Assembly (NCBI GenBank): GCA_003563755.1
Contig: PWUB01000329.1
Location: 1-40,301 of the forward strand
Source of the DNA: Clostridia bacterium
GTDB taxonomy: Bacteria > Bacillota_E > SLMV01 > PUMD01
Length of the DNA stretch: 40,301 nucleotides
Direction: 5' to 3'
Shown in pieces: positions 33,536-40,301 of this stretch. Both the position numbers and the translations under genes were made by a program. Within the stretch, counting starts at the first letter, position 1. Every line of letters begins with the position of its first letter. The notes under the pieces are model-generated. The model was not told the origin of the DNA, did not search any database, and saw only the letters and a list, made by a program, of their open reading frames with translations.

Positions 33536-34507
33536 TTGTCAGTCAAGACCACGCCATTCGAGGGACCCAAGGCTCGGGATGAAACAGCACGGGTGCTCGA
33601 GTACCTACCATCGAACCTTCGACGAGCTCTTAAGAATCTCTCCGCGGTATGCAACTGGGAGGAGATCCGACTGCGGGCGGGGCGACCCCTGGGGATCCAG
33701 GTAGGTGAGGAGTTTCTTCCGGTCAGCGCCGACGGTACGGTCGGGGTCGAGTGTGAACGAGCCCTTCTCGTGGAACGCGAGGATCTTGTTCGGGCGATCA
33801 GTCTCATGACCGGGGGTTCGGCATACGCTCTCGAGGAGGACATCGCGAGGGGTTTCCTCACTCTTCCTGGAGGGCACAGGGTAGGGGTCACCGGGGAGGT
33901 CCTCGCAGAGGACGGCAGGGTGGTCCGTGTGATCCATCCCGGAGGTATCAACATCCGGCGTGGTCGCCAACTGCGGGGGATAGCTGTACCGGTGGTCCGC
34001 GCTATCCGCGAAAAAGGCCGATGGTGTCACACTCTGATCGTGTCCCCGCCCGGCTGTGGCAAGACCACTTTGCTGAGGGACCTGGTACGGGTGATGTCGG
34101 ACGGACTACCGGGCCATGGCCTGCCGGGCTGTAGGGTGGGGTTGGTGGACGAGCGGTCTGAGGTCGCTGCCTGCCACCGGGGCCGGCCCCTGTTCGATGT
34201 CGGGATGCAGACGGACGTTGCCGACGGCTGCCCGAAAGCTGAGGGCATGCTGATGCTTCTGCGTTCCATGGGTCCGGATGTGCTGGTCACCGACGAACTG
34301 GGGCGCGAGGCAGATGTTTCGGCAGTCTGGGAGGCAGTCAGTGCGGGGGTGGTCGTGGTGGCAACGGCTCATGGGCGAGACCCCGATGAGGTCCTCAGGC
34401 GTCCCCATGTCGGAGAACTCCTCTCGGAGAAGGCATTTCACAGAGCGGTGATTCTGAGTCGCCGGAATGGTCCGGGAACCCTGGAAGGGGTGCAGAGGCT
34501 TTGCTGA
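33536..34507 (+). CDS. spoIIIAA: Stage III sporulation ATPase SpoIIIAA
   Basis: SpoIIIAA is the mother-cell ATPase of the SpoIIIA-SpoIIQ feeding channel between mother cell and forespore, related to type II/IV secretion ATPases. The 323-residue product shows EEIRLRAGRPLGI, SAYALEEDIARGF with GGHRVGVTGE, Walker A SPPGCGKTT (170-178), RVGLVDERSE and Walker B DVLVTDELG. TTG 33536 is the likely start; the upstream GGGGGATGAT is a weak ribosome binding site. First gene of an eight-gene operon with short gaps or overlaps. Confidence 0.95.
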   Translation: MSVKTTPFEGPKARDETARVLEYLPSNLRRALKNLSAVCNWEEIRLRAGRPLGIQVGEEFLPVSADGTVGVECERALLVEREDLVRAISLMTGGSAYALEEDIARGFLTLPGGHRVGVTGEVLAEDGRVVRVIHPGGINIRRGRQLRGIAVPVVRAIREKGRWCHTLIVSPPGCGKTTLLRDLVRVMSDGLPGHGLPGCRVGLVDERSEVAACHRGRPLFDVGMQTDVADGCPKAEGMLMLLRSMGPDVLVTDELGREADVSAVWEAVSAGVVVVATAHGRDPDEVLRRPHVGELLSEKAFHRAVILSRRNGPGTLEGVQRLC

Positions 34508-35019
34508 AGTTGGTGGGTCTGGGCGTCATCGTCGTCTCCGGTATCGTCACCGGGCAGCTGCTGTCGTTGCAGCTGGAAGCCAGGCTCAGGGACCTGGAGA
34601 GTATCGCAGCCGCCCTCAGGGCACTGGCCACCGAAATTGAGTATGCGCGTAAGCCGCTGCCCGAGGCCTGGAGGGAGTTGGCCGAAAGATACGGGGCCGC
34701 TGCGGGAGTACTGTTCGCCGAGGCAGGCCAGCTTTTCGGTGCCGATGAGACGCCGACGGCAGGCAGCGCGTGGAGCATGGCGGTGCGTCAATGCAGTGAT
34801 CAGCTCGCCATCAGTGGGGAGGATGGGCGGATTCTGCTGGCCCTCGGACCGGTCCTGGGAACATCCAGTGGTGCCGACCAGGTGCGCCACCTACGCCTCG
34901 TGGACGAGCGTCTTGCGGAGCAGATAGGAAGGGCACGCGAGGACAGTCGGCGAAGGGGCAGGCTCTGCCGCTCTCTGGGTGTACTCGGGGGGATCCTGGC
35001 CGCTGTGATGCTGGCCTGA
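34501..35019 (+). CDS. spoIIIAB: Stage III sporulation protein SpoIIIAB
   Basis: A 172-residue membrane protein with an N-terminal helix (LKLVGLGVIVVSGIVTGQL), a central helical cytoplasmic region (LESIAAALRALATEIEYARKPLPEAW is the family pattern at 35-60) and a C-terminal helix (SLGVLGGILAAVMLA). It resembles the F-domain platform proteins of type II secretion. Start TTG 34501 overlaps spoIIIAA by 7 bp. Confidence 0.92.
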   Translation: MLKLVGLGVIVVSGIVTGQLLSLQLEARLRDLESIAAALRALATEIEYARKPLPEAWRELAERYGAAAGVLFAEAGQLFGADETPTAGSAWSMAVRQCSDQLAISGEDGRILLALGPVLGTSSGADQVRHLRLVDERLAEQIGRAREDSRRRGRLCRSLGVLGGILAAVMLA

Positions 35020-35039
35020 TCGGCGAAAGGAGCAGGACG

Positions 35040-35243
35040 ATGGACCCATCCCTGGTGAGCCTGGTCATACAGATAGCGGCCGTGGGGTTGTTGGTGGCGG
35101 TGCTGCAGACAGTCTTGGAGCAGGCGGGAAAGGGCGAGTGGGCCATGGCCGTTACGGTGGCCGGACTGATAGTGGTGATGTTCTCCCTGGTGGAGCTGAT
35201 CACCAGCCTGTTCGATGCAGTGAGAGCCATGGTGCAGTTTTGA
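35040..35243 (+). CDS. spoIIIAC: Stage III sporulation protein SpoIIIAC
   Basis: A 67-residue membrane protein with two hydrophobic helices (IQIAAVGLLVAVLQTVL and AVTVAGLIVVMFSLVELI) linked by EQAGKGEWAM, the typical SpoIIIAC layout. ATG 35040 has AAAGGAG upstream. It is part of the inner-membrane base of the feeding channel. Confidence 0.93.
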   Translation: MDPSLVSLVIQIAAVGLLVAVLQTVLEQAGKGEWAMAVTVAGLIVVMFSLVELITSLFDAVRAMVQF

Positions 35244-35260
35244 GCCGGAGGTGATCGACG

Positions 35261-35662
35261 GTGAACATAGCCCAGGTGGTGGGATTCGCTCTCACGTGCA
35301 GCCTGCTGTTGGTCCTGCTGCGGCAGGGATCCGCGAGCATCGCCCTTCTGCTGTCGGTCGCCGCCTCGGGGGTGATGCTCACGGCGGTGGTGAGTCACCT
35401 CCCGCCGGTGCTCAAGGCCCTCGAGACTCTATCGACCCGGGCCGGCGTGGAGAGCCTGTACATAGGCACCGTACTCAGGGTGATTGCCGTCGCCTACATC
35501 GTGGATTTTGGTTCGCAGCTCTGCCGCGATGCTGGTGAGGGCACCATGGCCAAGAACCTGCAGCTTGTGGGTAAGATCATGATCGTTGTGATGGCCGTTC
35601 CCATAATCATCGCGGTGGCTGACGTGATCATCGGATTGATGGAACAGGTGTCTCCCCGGTGA
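35261..35662 (+). CDS. spoIIIAD: Stage III sporulation protein SpoIIIAD
   Basis: A 133-residue membrane protein related to SpoIIIAC but duplicated in form, with four hydrophobic stretches; the middle carries the family pattern YIGTVLRVIAVAYIVDFGSQ and CRDAGEGTMAKNLQLVGKI. Start GTG 35261 follows GGAGGTGAT. It overlaps spoIIIAE by 4 bp. Confidence 0.93.
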   Translation: MNIAQVVGFALTCSLLLVLLRQGSASIALLLSVAASGVMLTAVVSHLPPVLKALETLSTRAGVESLYIGTVLRVIAVAYIVDFGSQLCRDAGEGTMAKNLQLVGKIMIVVMAVPIIIAVADVIIGLMEQVSPR

Positions 35663-36825
35663 GGCGTACACGATGGGTCATGATAGCCACTTGCGCCATG
35701 CTGTGCATACTGGTCGTACCGCTGCATGCGGTGACCGATGAGATCACCGAACGGCAGATTAGGGATCTCGACCCGTCTCCCCTGGACAGCTTCATCGAGG
35801 ACCTGCATCGAGAACTGGACGGGGAGCTGCCGGTACTGGACCTGCCAACCATCGTGGATCGCCTGAGGCGGGGCGAGGATGTCTTCTCCCTGGGCCAGCT
35901 GGCCCTCGTGCTCCTCGGCTACCTCGGCGGCCAGGTGATCAGGCATCTTGCTCTGGTGGCCCAGCTGCTGGTGCTGTCCCTCCTTTCTTCGCTTCTTGAC
36001 CAGGTCGAGTCTGCGTGGGGAGGGGAGACGGTATCGGTGGTGGCCAGGTCGGTGATCTTTCTGGCCCTCGGAGCTGTGGCGCTGGTTACTTTCCGCGAGG
36101 CCTTCACTGCTGCCCGCACCACCGTGCAGCAGTTGAGCGATGTGATGCTGGCCATGCTGCCCATGCTGACAGCCCTGCTTGCTGCCAGCGGTGCTCTCAC
36201 CACCGCCGCCCTGTTTCACCCCGCGGTGGTCTTCATATGCCATATCGTGACCCAGGTGGTTGTGCGGTGGGCCTTTCCCCTTCTCTTCGCTGCGGTGATG
36301 GTGGAAATCGCGGGTCACTTCACGCCCGACCGCCCCCTGGCCCGCCTGGCAGGGCTCATGCGGCGCGGTTCTCTCTGGGTGTTGGAGGGTGCAATGGTCC
36401 TTTTTCTAGGGGTGATCACAGTACAGGGTGCCGCCGGGGCCGTGACCGACGGGGTGGCCTTGCGGGGATTTAAGTTCGCTGCTAAGGCTCTCATCCCTGT
36501 GTTAGGCAGCGCCTTCTCGGACGCCGGGGAGCTGGTGATGACTTCATCGCTCCTTCTCAAGAATGCCTCCGGATTGTTGGGGCTGGTGCTGGTGGCGATG
36601 ATAGCCGCACTTCCCATAATCAGGTTGGCCGTTATGGCCCTGGCCTATAGGTTCGCCGCCGCCATGGCGGCGCCGCTGGGCAGCTCGGCCGTCGGGGATC
36701 TGTTGGATGTTCTGGCGGACGGAATGACGACCCTCACCGTGGCGGTGGGCGCCGTGGCGCTCATGTTCTACCTGACAATAACAATAATGATGGGTGCAGG
36801 GAATGCGACGGTGATGTTGAGGTGA
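35659..36825 (+). CDS. spoIIIAE: Stage III sporulation protein SpoIIIAE
   Basis: A 388-residue polytopic membrane protein. A signal-like N-terminus (VMIATCAMLCILVVPLHAV) is followed by an extracytoplasmic region and six or more helices; the TVQGAAGAVTDGVALRGFKFAAKALIPVLG segment (residues about 255-285) contains the SpoIIIAE family core. Start GTG 35659 overlaps spoIIIAD; the end overlaps spoIIIAF by 4 bp. It is the largest membrane part of the channel base. Confidence 0.94.
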   Translation: MRRTRWVMIATCAMLCILVVPLHAVTDEITERQIRDLDPSPLDSFIEDLHRELDGELPVLDLPTIVDRLRRGEDVFSLGQLALVLLGYLGGQVIRHLALVAQLLVLSLLSSLLDQVESAWGGETVSVVARSVIFLALGAVALVTFREAFTAARTTVQQLSDVMLAMLPMLTALLAASGALTTAALFHPAVVFICHIVTQVVVRWAFPLLFAAVMVEIAGHFTPDRPLARLAGLMRRGSLWVLEGAMVLFLGVITVQGAAGAVTDGVALRGFKFAAKALIPVLGSAFSDAGELVMTSSLLLKNASGLLGLVLVAMIAALPIIRLAVMALAYRFAAAMAAPLGSSAVGDLLDVLADGMTTLTVAVGAVALMFYLTITIMMGAGNATVMLR

Positions 36826-37457
36826 GTTTCATCAGCGAGTACGTGAAACGGGTCGTTCTGGTGGTGCTCCTGGTGCGGGTTGCACTCATGCTGGCGCCGG
36901 ACGGCGAGGTGAAGTCCTACGTGCGGTTCGTATGCGGCCTTGTTCTGCTAACCGCTATCATGTCACCTCTGGTCGGGCTGGTTCCTGCGATCGAGGAAGG
37001 TGTGAGTGAGCTGCCTGAGGTTCTCAGAGCTGATGCGCCGCCGGGAGATGGGTACCTGCTGGCGGAAAGGGCGTGGGAGTCAACCGAGCATCTGACGGCA
37101 TCTTTGTACAGCGAACGACTGGCAGACATGATGGCCACGGAAATCAACAGCCTGCAGATACTGCGTACCGGGGAGTATTGGTGCCGGGTGAAGACTGAGG
37201 CCTCTCCTGCGGGGGACGTGGAGAGGGTCGAAGTCCTGCTGCTGGTTGCAGAGATGGATAGGAAAGAATCTTCGCGGTCACCGATCCGGATTCCACGGAT
37301 CAGCATAGGCGGTGAGGAGGTTTCAGATGGCGGTGAAGCATCGGACAGGGAGGTTCCACCGGAGGTGAGGGATGAGATCGTGGGGCATCTGACGAGCAGG
37401 TATGCATTGAAAGAGGGTCAGGTTACCGTGGTGTGGGGAGAGGGGGGCGGTCGTTGA
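36822..37457 (+). CDS. spoIIIAF: Stage III sporulation protein SpoIIIAF
   Basis: A 211-residue protein with two N-terminal helices (VVLVVLLVRVALMLA and VRFVCGLVLLTAIMSPLVGL) and a soluble ring-building-motif-like domain (SLYSERLADMMATEINSLQ, VERVEVLLLVAE, ending in LKEGQVTVVWGEG). Start GTG 36822 overlaps spoIIIAE; its TGA overlaps the spoIIIAG TTG. Confidence 0.91.
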   Translation: MSFISEYVKRVVLVVLLVRVALMLAPDGEVKSYVRFVCGLVLLTAIMSPLVGLVPAIEEGVSELPEVLRADAPPGDGYLLAERAWESTEHLTASLYSERLADMMATEINSLQILRTGEYWCRVKTEASPAGDVERVEVLLLVAEMDRKESSRSPIRIPRISIGGEEVSDGGEASDREVPPEVRDEIVGHLTSRYALKEGQVTVVWGEGGGR

Positions 37458-38080
37458 AATTTGGCATATCCGGACGCTACACCAGGTACATCCCCTACGT
37501 AGTCTGTCTGTTTGCTGCGGCCGTTCTGATAGTGGTGATGAGTGGAGGGCTGTTCGAAGCACCCCCGAGCGCGGTCAGAGACTCGGACCAGCATCCTGAC
37601 ACCGAGCCGCCGTCGTGGCTCGCCGTCTCCGGGGATTCGCCAGCGTCCCTGCCGGTGCATGGTCAGGATCTGCTCGCCTTCCAGGATCATCTATCGGAGC
37701 AGGTAGCATCCATCCTGTCAGAAGTGAAGGGTGCGGGGACGGTGCAGGTCCGAATAATGCTTGAATGGGGTCCGACCTTCACCTACCACGAGGATGCCCG
37801 CGGGTCCGACAGCGACACCCGGGAGGAAGACAGCGAGGGAGGGACCAGGGAGATCGTCGAGATGCAGCGGGAGACAGCGCTGTCGGTGCTCCGGGGAGCC
37901 GGAGGCGCCGAGGAACCGGTGATCACGCGGGTGGACTCCGGGCAGATACGCGGAGTGTTGGTGGTGGCGGAGGGAGCGAGCGACCCACGTGTCAAAGCAG
38001 AGCTCACGTCGGCCGTCGCCACCCTCCTGGACATATCATCGCACCGGGTGATTGTGCTTGCAGGTAAGGAGGGAAGCTGA
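37454..38080 (+). CDS. spoIIIAG: Stage III sporulation protein SpoIIIAG
   Basis: A 208-residue protein forming a large ring of the feeding channel in the intermembrane space. One N-terminal helix (YIPYVVCLFAAAVLIVVM), a linker, then the ring domain with LSEVKGAGTVQVRIML, an acidic loop (SDSDTREEDSEGG) and ITRVDSGQIRGVLVVAEGA to the C-terminus. TTG 37454 is chosen because GAGAGGGGGGCGG lies upstream and it couples to the spoIIIAF stop (TTGA); in-frame GTG 37433 is the alternative. Confidence 0.92.
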   Translation: MKFGISGRYTRYIPYVVCLFAAAVLIVVMSGGLFEAPPSAVRDSDQHPDTEPPSWLAVSGDSPASLPVHGQDLLAFQDHLSEQVASILSEVKGAGTVQVRIMLEWGPTFTYHEDARGSDSDTREEDSEGGTREIVEMQRETALSVLRGAGGAEEPVITRVDSGQIRGVLVVAEGASDPRVKAELTSAVATLLDISSHRVIVLAGKEGS

Positions 38081-38081
38081 G

Positions 38082-38627
38082 ATGCAGATGTTTGTTCTCA
38101 AACGTGATCGCGCTCAGATGGTCGCCCTGAGCATCCTGCTGGTGGCTGCCATCGTGGTTCTGGGAGGCCTGCTGCGGAGAGGATATGATCGTCAGGCACA
38201 GGAAGATGAACCGTTGGGACCCGAGACTCCGGTCTACTCCGAGGTTGCCGCAGGGCCCGACACCGACCATCCAGCGGAGGCTAGCAGCTTCGTGGAGATG
38301 CGCCTTGAGCGCGAGCGCACAAGAAGCATGCAGGTTGAAATACTGCGGGAGATCGTCAATAATCCAAACTCGACGGCTGAGGCCAGGGAGCAGGCCCAGA
38401 GCCGGCTGATGGAGATCAGTGACAAACTGGCCGCAGAGTCCGAGGCGGAGCAGTTGATTGCGGCCCAGGATTTCGACGATGCACTGGTGTATCTTCTGCA
38501 GGAAGATGCCCTGGTATTGGTGAAGTGTGATGAGCTGGATGACACCAGGGTGGCCCGGATCGCGTCGGTCGTCTCCCGCGTTACCGGCCTCTCCTGGGAG
38601 AACATCACCGTCAGACGGAGTCCCTGA
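38082..38627 (+). CDS. spoIIIAH: Stage III sporulation protein SpoIIIAH
   Basis: A 181-residue protein with one N-terminal helix (MVALSILLVAAIVVLGGLL) and a YscJ/FliF-like ring domain that in spore formers binds SpoIIQ. Family patterns: FVEMRLERERTRSMQVEILREI, ARIASVVSRVTG and a C-terminal ITVRRSP. ATG 38082 has AAGGAGGG upstream; the open frame back to 38052 is spoIIIAG sequence. It ends the operon. In many Bacillota accB and accC follow, but here a DUF2007-like gene does. Confidence 0.93.
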   Translation: MQMFVLKRDRAQMVALSILLVAAIVVLGGLLRRGYDRQAQEDEPLGPETPVYSEVAAGPDTDHPAEASSFVEMRLERERTRSMQVEILREIVNNPNSTAEAREQAQSRLMEISDKLAAESEAEQLIAAQDFDDALVYLLQEDALVLVKCDELDDTRVARIASVVSRVTGLSWENITVRRSP

Positions 38628-38645
38628 GCGTGGGGGTGATACACG

Positions 38646-38918
38646 ATGGATTCGAGTGAGTCTGAATGGATGGAGGTGCACAGGGTATCAACTCTCGCCG
38701 AGGCCGAGGTGGTTCAATCTCTTCTTGAGTCCGCGGGAGTCGACTCACGGTTACGATACGATGCTACCAGCCGAGTGATTCTGGGACCAGGTTCAGTGAA
38801 CCCGTGGTCCATGGTGCGGGTATGCGTGCGCCGAGAAAAGCGGGAGCTCGCCCGCGAGATCATCGAGGAAGCACTCGATGCTGAGGAGGATGAAGAGGGT
38901 GAGCAGCCGCGGGAGTGA
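38646..38918 (+). CDS. DUF2007-like small protein
   Basis: A 90-residue soluble protein. WMEVHRVSTLAEAEVVQSLLESAGVDSRLR followed by a VRVCVRREKRELAREIIEEAL strand-helix fits the DUF2007 pattern (a small alpha/beta fold described as putative signal transducing protein). The C-terminus is very acidic (DAEEDEEGEQPRE). It lies 18 bp after spoIIIAH and its end overlaps the GIY-YIG gene. No function can be assigned. Confidence 0.78.
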   Translation: MDSSESEWMEVHRVSTLAEAEVVQSLLESAGVDSRLRYDATSRVILGPGSVNPWSMVRVCVRREKRELAREIIEEALDAEEDEEGEQPRE

Positions 38919-39222
38919 GCCCTGGTACATCTATCTTCTCGAGTGCTGTGATGCAAGCATATATACGGGGATCACCGCGGATCTGCAGCGACGATACGGC
39001 GAGCACCGCCGCGGGGAGGGTGCCAGGTACACGCGGTCTTTCCCCCCGAAAAGAATGCTGGCGGCATGGCGATGCGTGGACCGGAGCCAGGCATCTCAGG
39101 TTGAGCACCGGCTCAAGAGTCTCAGCAGCTCGGATAAGAGAAGAATAGCATGTACTGGGGACATCAGTGAGGCGGTCTCAGCGACCGTTGAACGAGTCAC
39201 GGCGGAGGAGCTGCCCCGGTGA
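38899..39222 (+). CDS. GIY-YIG domain protein (YhbQ/UPF0213-like)
   Basis: A small single-domain GIY-YIG protein of about 107 residues. WYIYLLECCDASIYTGITADLQRRYGEH is the GIY-YIG core, with the Arg of LQRRYGEH and the motif GARYTRSFPPKRMLAAW, then the late Glu (VEHRLKSLSSSDK). These stand-alone proteins are probable nucleases of unknown substrate. GTG 38899 fits the GAGGAGG site at 38883-38889; ATG 38890 and 38878 are in-frame alternatives. It is convergent with the small minus-strand ORF. Confidence 0.85.
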   Translation: MSSRGSEPWYIYLLECCDASIYTGITADLQRRYGEHRRGEGARYTRSFPPKRMLAAWRCVDRSQASQVEHRLKSLSSSDKRRIACTGDISEAVSATVERVTAEELPR

Positions 39223-39239
39223 CGAGGTGTCGTCGCATG

Positions 39240-39446
39240 TCAGGTCCCGAGCAGCCGCTCGGCGAGGGAGCAGAACTCGTCGAGATCTCGAAGCAGCCGA
39301 TGCAGTGATTCGGGGTCGATGTTTCCGGCCAGTATCCGCTGACAGCGGACCCGGACGAGGGAACCGCACCGCATCAGCCGCCGAATGCGGGCCTGTCTTC
39401 GGGCATCATTGCAGCTGGGGTTTGCCGATGTTCCCTTCGCACACAT
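39240..39446 (-). CDS. Possible small hypothetical protein
   Basis: A 68-codon minus-strand frame fills the gap between the GIY-YIG gene and the acyltransferase. Its second half (ILAGNIDPESLHRLL, then RDLDEFCSLAERLLGT) reads like two amphipathic helices with G/C-rich third positions typical of real genes here, and the convergent and divergent spacing is gene-like. The start is unclear: an AGGGG precedes ATG 39446, while internal starts near MRCGSLV are also possible. I recognise no family. Confidence 0.42.
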   Translation of the reverse strand: MCAKGTSANPSCNDARRQARIRRLMRCGSLVRVRCQRILAGNIDPESLHRLLRDLDEFCSLAERLLGT

Positions 39447-39534
39447 GCCCCTTTCGTCCCTTCAGATGGGCGTGTACGCAACACATTATCACACCCTGTA
39501 TATATCATCCATCGCTCCGAAATGGAGGGATGTC
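39447..39534. promoter_or_regulatory. Divergent intergenic region before the plsC-like gene
   Basis: This is an AT-richer stretch than the surroundings. GATAAT on the minus strand (39490-39485) is a good -10 for the small minus-strand ORF, and GTATATAT near 39498-39505 a possible -10 for the acyltransferase. No convincing -35 boxes. GGAGGGA at 39524-39530 is the acyltransferase ribosome binding site. Confidence 0.3.
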
Positions 39535-40137
39535 GTGTCGAATACGTATGCTGTATGCCGGCAAATATGTACTCAACTGCTGAAGCTGTTGGCGCGTGTT
39601 GAGGTCTGTGGGCGTGAACGGGTCCCGGTGTCGGGACCGGTCGTTCTGTGTCCAACCCACGCCAGTATACTCGACCCCCCGCTGATCATGTCTGTCCTCC
39701 GGCGCCAGGTCCTCTTCATGGCAGCGGCATACCTCTTCGACATACCGGTTCTGGGCCAAATCCTGCGATTGGGTGGAGCTGTGCCGGTTCAGGGTGTCCG
39801 CAGCTCCCTGTCGGCCATGCGCCGTGCACTGAAGGTATTGGAGGATGGAGGAGCGGTGGTGGTGTTCCCGCAGGGCGGAGTGCGCGGAGAGGATGAGCCC
39901 ATTCGGTTGCACAGGGGTTCTGCGTTCGTGGCCTCGGCGGCCGGAGCGCCCATACTGCCCGTCGTCATATCCGGCAGTGAGGAGGTACTCCCGCCGGGCA
40001 CCTATCTGCCCCGCAGGGGGACGATCAAGATAACCTTCGGAGAGTTGATTCCTGCCGCGGAGCAGGACCTGCTCCACACTGAGCTGGAAGACGCTCTACG
40101 GTGCCTCCTGGCATCAGACTGTTCTCGTGAGCGGTGA
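39535..40137 (+). CDS. PlsC-like 1-acylglycerol-3-phosphate acyltransferase
   Basis: A 200-residue PlsC-family acyltransferase, a class that adds the second acyl chain in phosphatidic acid synthesis at the membrane. Block I is THASILDPP (H42, D47; HX4D). Block III, usually FPEGTRS, is FPQGGVRG (111-118), with the glutamate replaced by glutamine. Block IV is APILPVVISG. A hydrophobic segment lies at about 60-82. GTG 39535 has GGAGGGA close upstream; the frame extends back to 39385 without a site. The altered block III leaves the substrate uncertain. Confidence 0.84.
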   Translation: MSNTYAVCRQICTQLLKLLARVEVCGRERVPVSGPVVLCPTHASILDPPLIMSVLRRQVLFMAAAYLFDIPVLGQILRLGGAVPVQGVRSSLSAMRRALKVLEDGGAVVVFPQGGVRGEDEPIRLHRGSAFVASAAGAPILPVVISGSEEVLPPGTYLPRRGTIKITFGELIPAAEQDLLHTELEDALRCLLASDCSRER

Positions 40138-40151
40138 GGACAGGGGAGCGG

Positions 40152-40301
40152 CTATCCGCCCTCCACATAGTCGCTGGTCCCTTCTGCCTCCAGCAGGGCG
40201 CGGGTCAGATCGTCGGTGGTTCTCTCTAGCACCATCATGAACTGCCCGTAGACGAACCGCCTCCGGGGATCTTCATCGTCTTCATCGTATACCAGGTCGA
40301 C
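40152..40301 (-). CDS. C-terminal part of an unknown protein (cut by window end)
   Basis: The last 49 codons of a minus-strand gene, entering from beyond the window and ending with TAG at 40154-40152. The visible residues (VDLVYDEDDEDPRRR, FVYGQFMMVLERTTDDLTR, ALLEAEGTSDYVEGG) are acidic and probably helical. The frame is clean and has the codon pattern of the neighbours. It is convergent with the plsC-like gene, 14 bp apart. Family not recognisable from this fragment. Confidence 0.6.
   Translation of the reverse strand, partial: VDLVYDEDDEDPRRRFVYGQFMMVLERTTDDLTRALLEAEGTSDYVEGG

Overview
The window looks like chromosomal DNA of a high-GC, endospore-forming, probably anaerobic member of the Bacillota (Clostridia-like grade). 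The basis is a complete spoIIIAA-AH sporulation operon, an S-layer-homology protein, a split glycine decarboxylase (gcvPA/gcvPB), an Xaa-Pro peptidase/efp pair, frequent GTG and TTG starts with strong GGAGG ribosome binding sites, and long runs of overlapping genes on one strand. I saw no tRNA, rRNA, CRISPR array, insertion sequence or phage gene.

Region 1 (1-4574): the 3' part of a PilT-type retraction ATPase, an orphan P-loop kinase-like protein, an M20 amidohydrolase and, convergently, a secreted SLH protein. Region 2 (4703-10457): a compact Tad/Flp pilus operon, cpaB-tadZ-tadA-tadB-tadC-flp-tadE-tadG, with a strong hairpin just after the pilin gene. No prepilin peptidase is visible.

Region 3 (10600-20956) is the most coherent system. 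A tandem glycine riboswitch with an overlapping intrinsic terminator precedes gcvT-gcvH-gcvPA-gcvPB, two radical SAM proteins, a LipM-type octanoyltransferase, dihydrolipoamide dehydrogenase and glyA. The radical SAM pair beside an octanoyltransferase is best read as the two-protein LipS1/LipS2 type of lipoyl synthase. If so, one glycine-controlled operon encodes the whole glycine cleavage system, the machinery that builds lipoyl on GcvH, and the serine-forming step. A peptidase, efp and a PHP phosphoesterase follow.

Region 4 (23514-25185, minus strand): thiamine pyrophosphokinase and a methyltransferase fused to a YkoF/MTH1187-like (thiamine-binding type) domain. Region 5 (25360-31799, plus): EtfB, ferredoxin-EtfA and a GlcD/LctD-type FAD dehydrogenase, resembling electron-confurcating lactate dehydrogenase complexes, then a D-aminoacylase and an MlrC-type peptidase. 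The etfB start is anomalous, as if one base had been inserted in the start codon. Region 6 (32038-33535): a lipoprotein made of three copies of an unrecognised domain with an invariant ten-residue signature, then about 400 bp without a convincing gene. Region 7 (33473-38627): a sigma-E-like promoter and the spoIIIA operon. Region 8 (38646-end): a DUF2007-like protein, a GIY-YIG protein, a possible small minus-strand gene, a PlsC-like acyltransferase and the 3' end of a minus-strand gene cut by the window edge.

All calls come from reading translations and motifs by eye. No database search was run.
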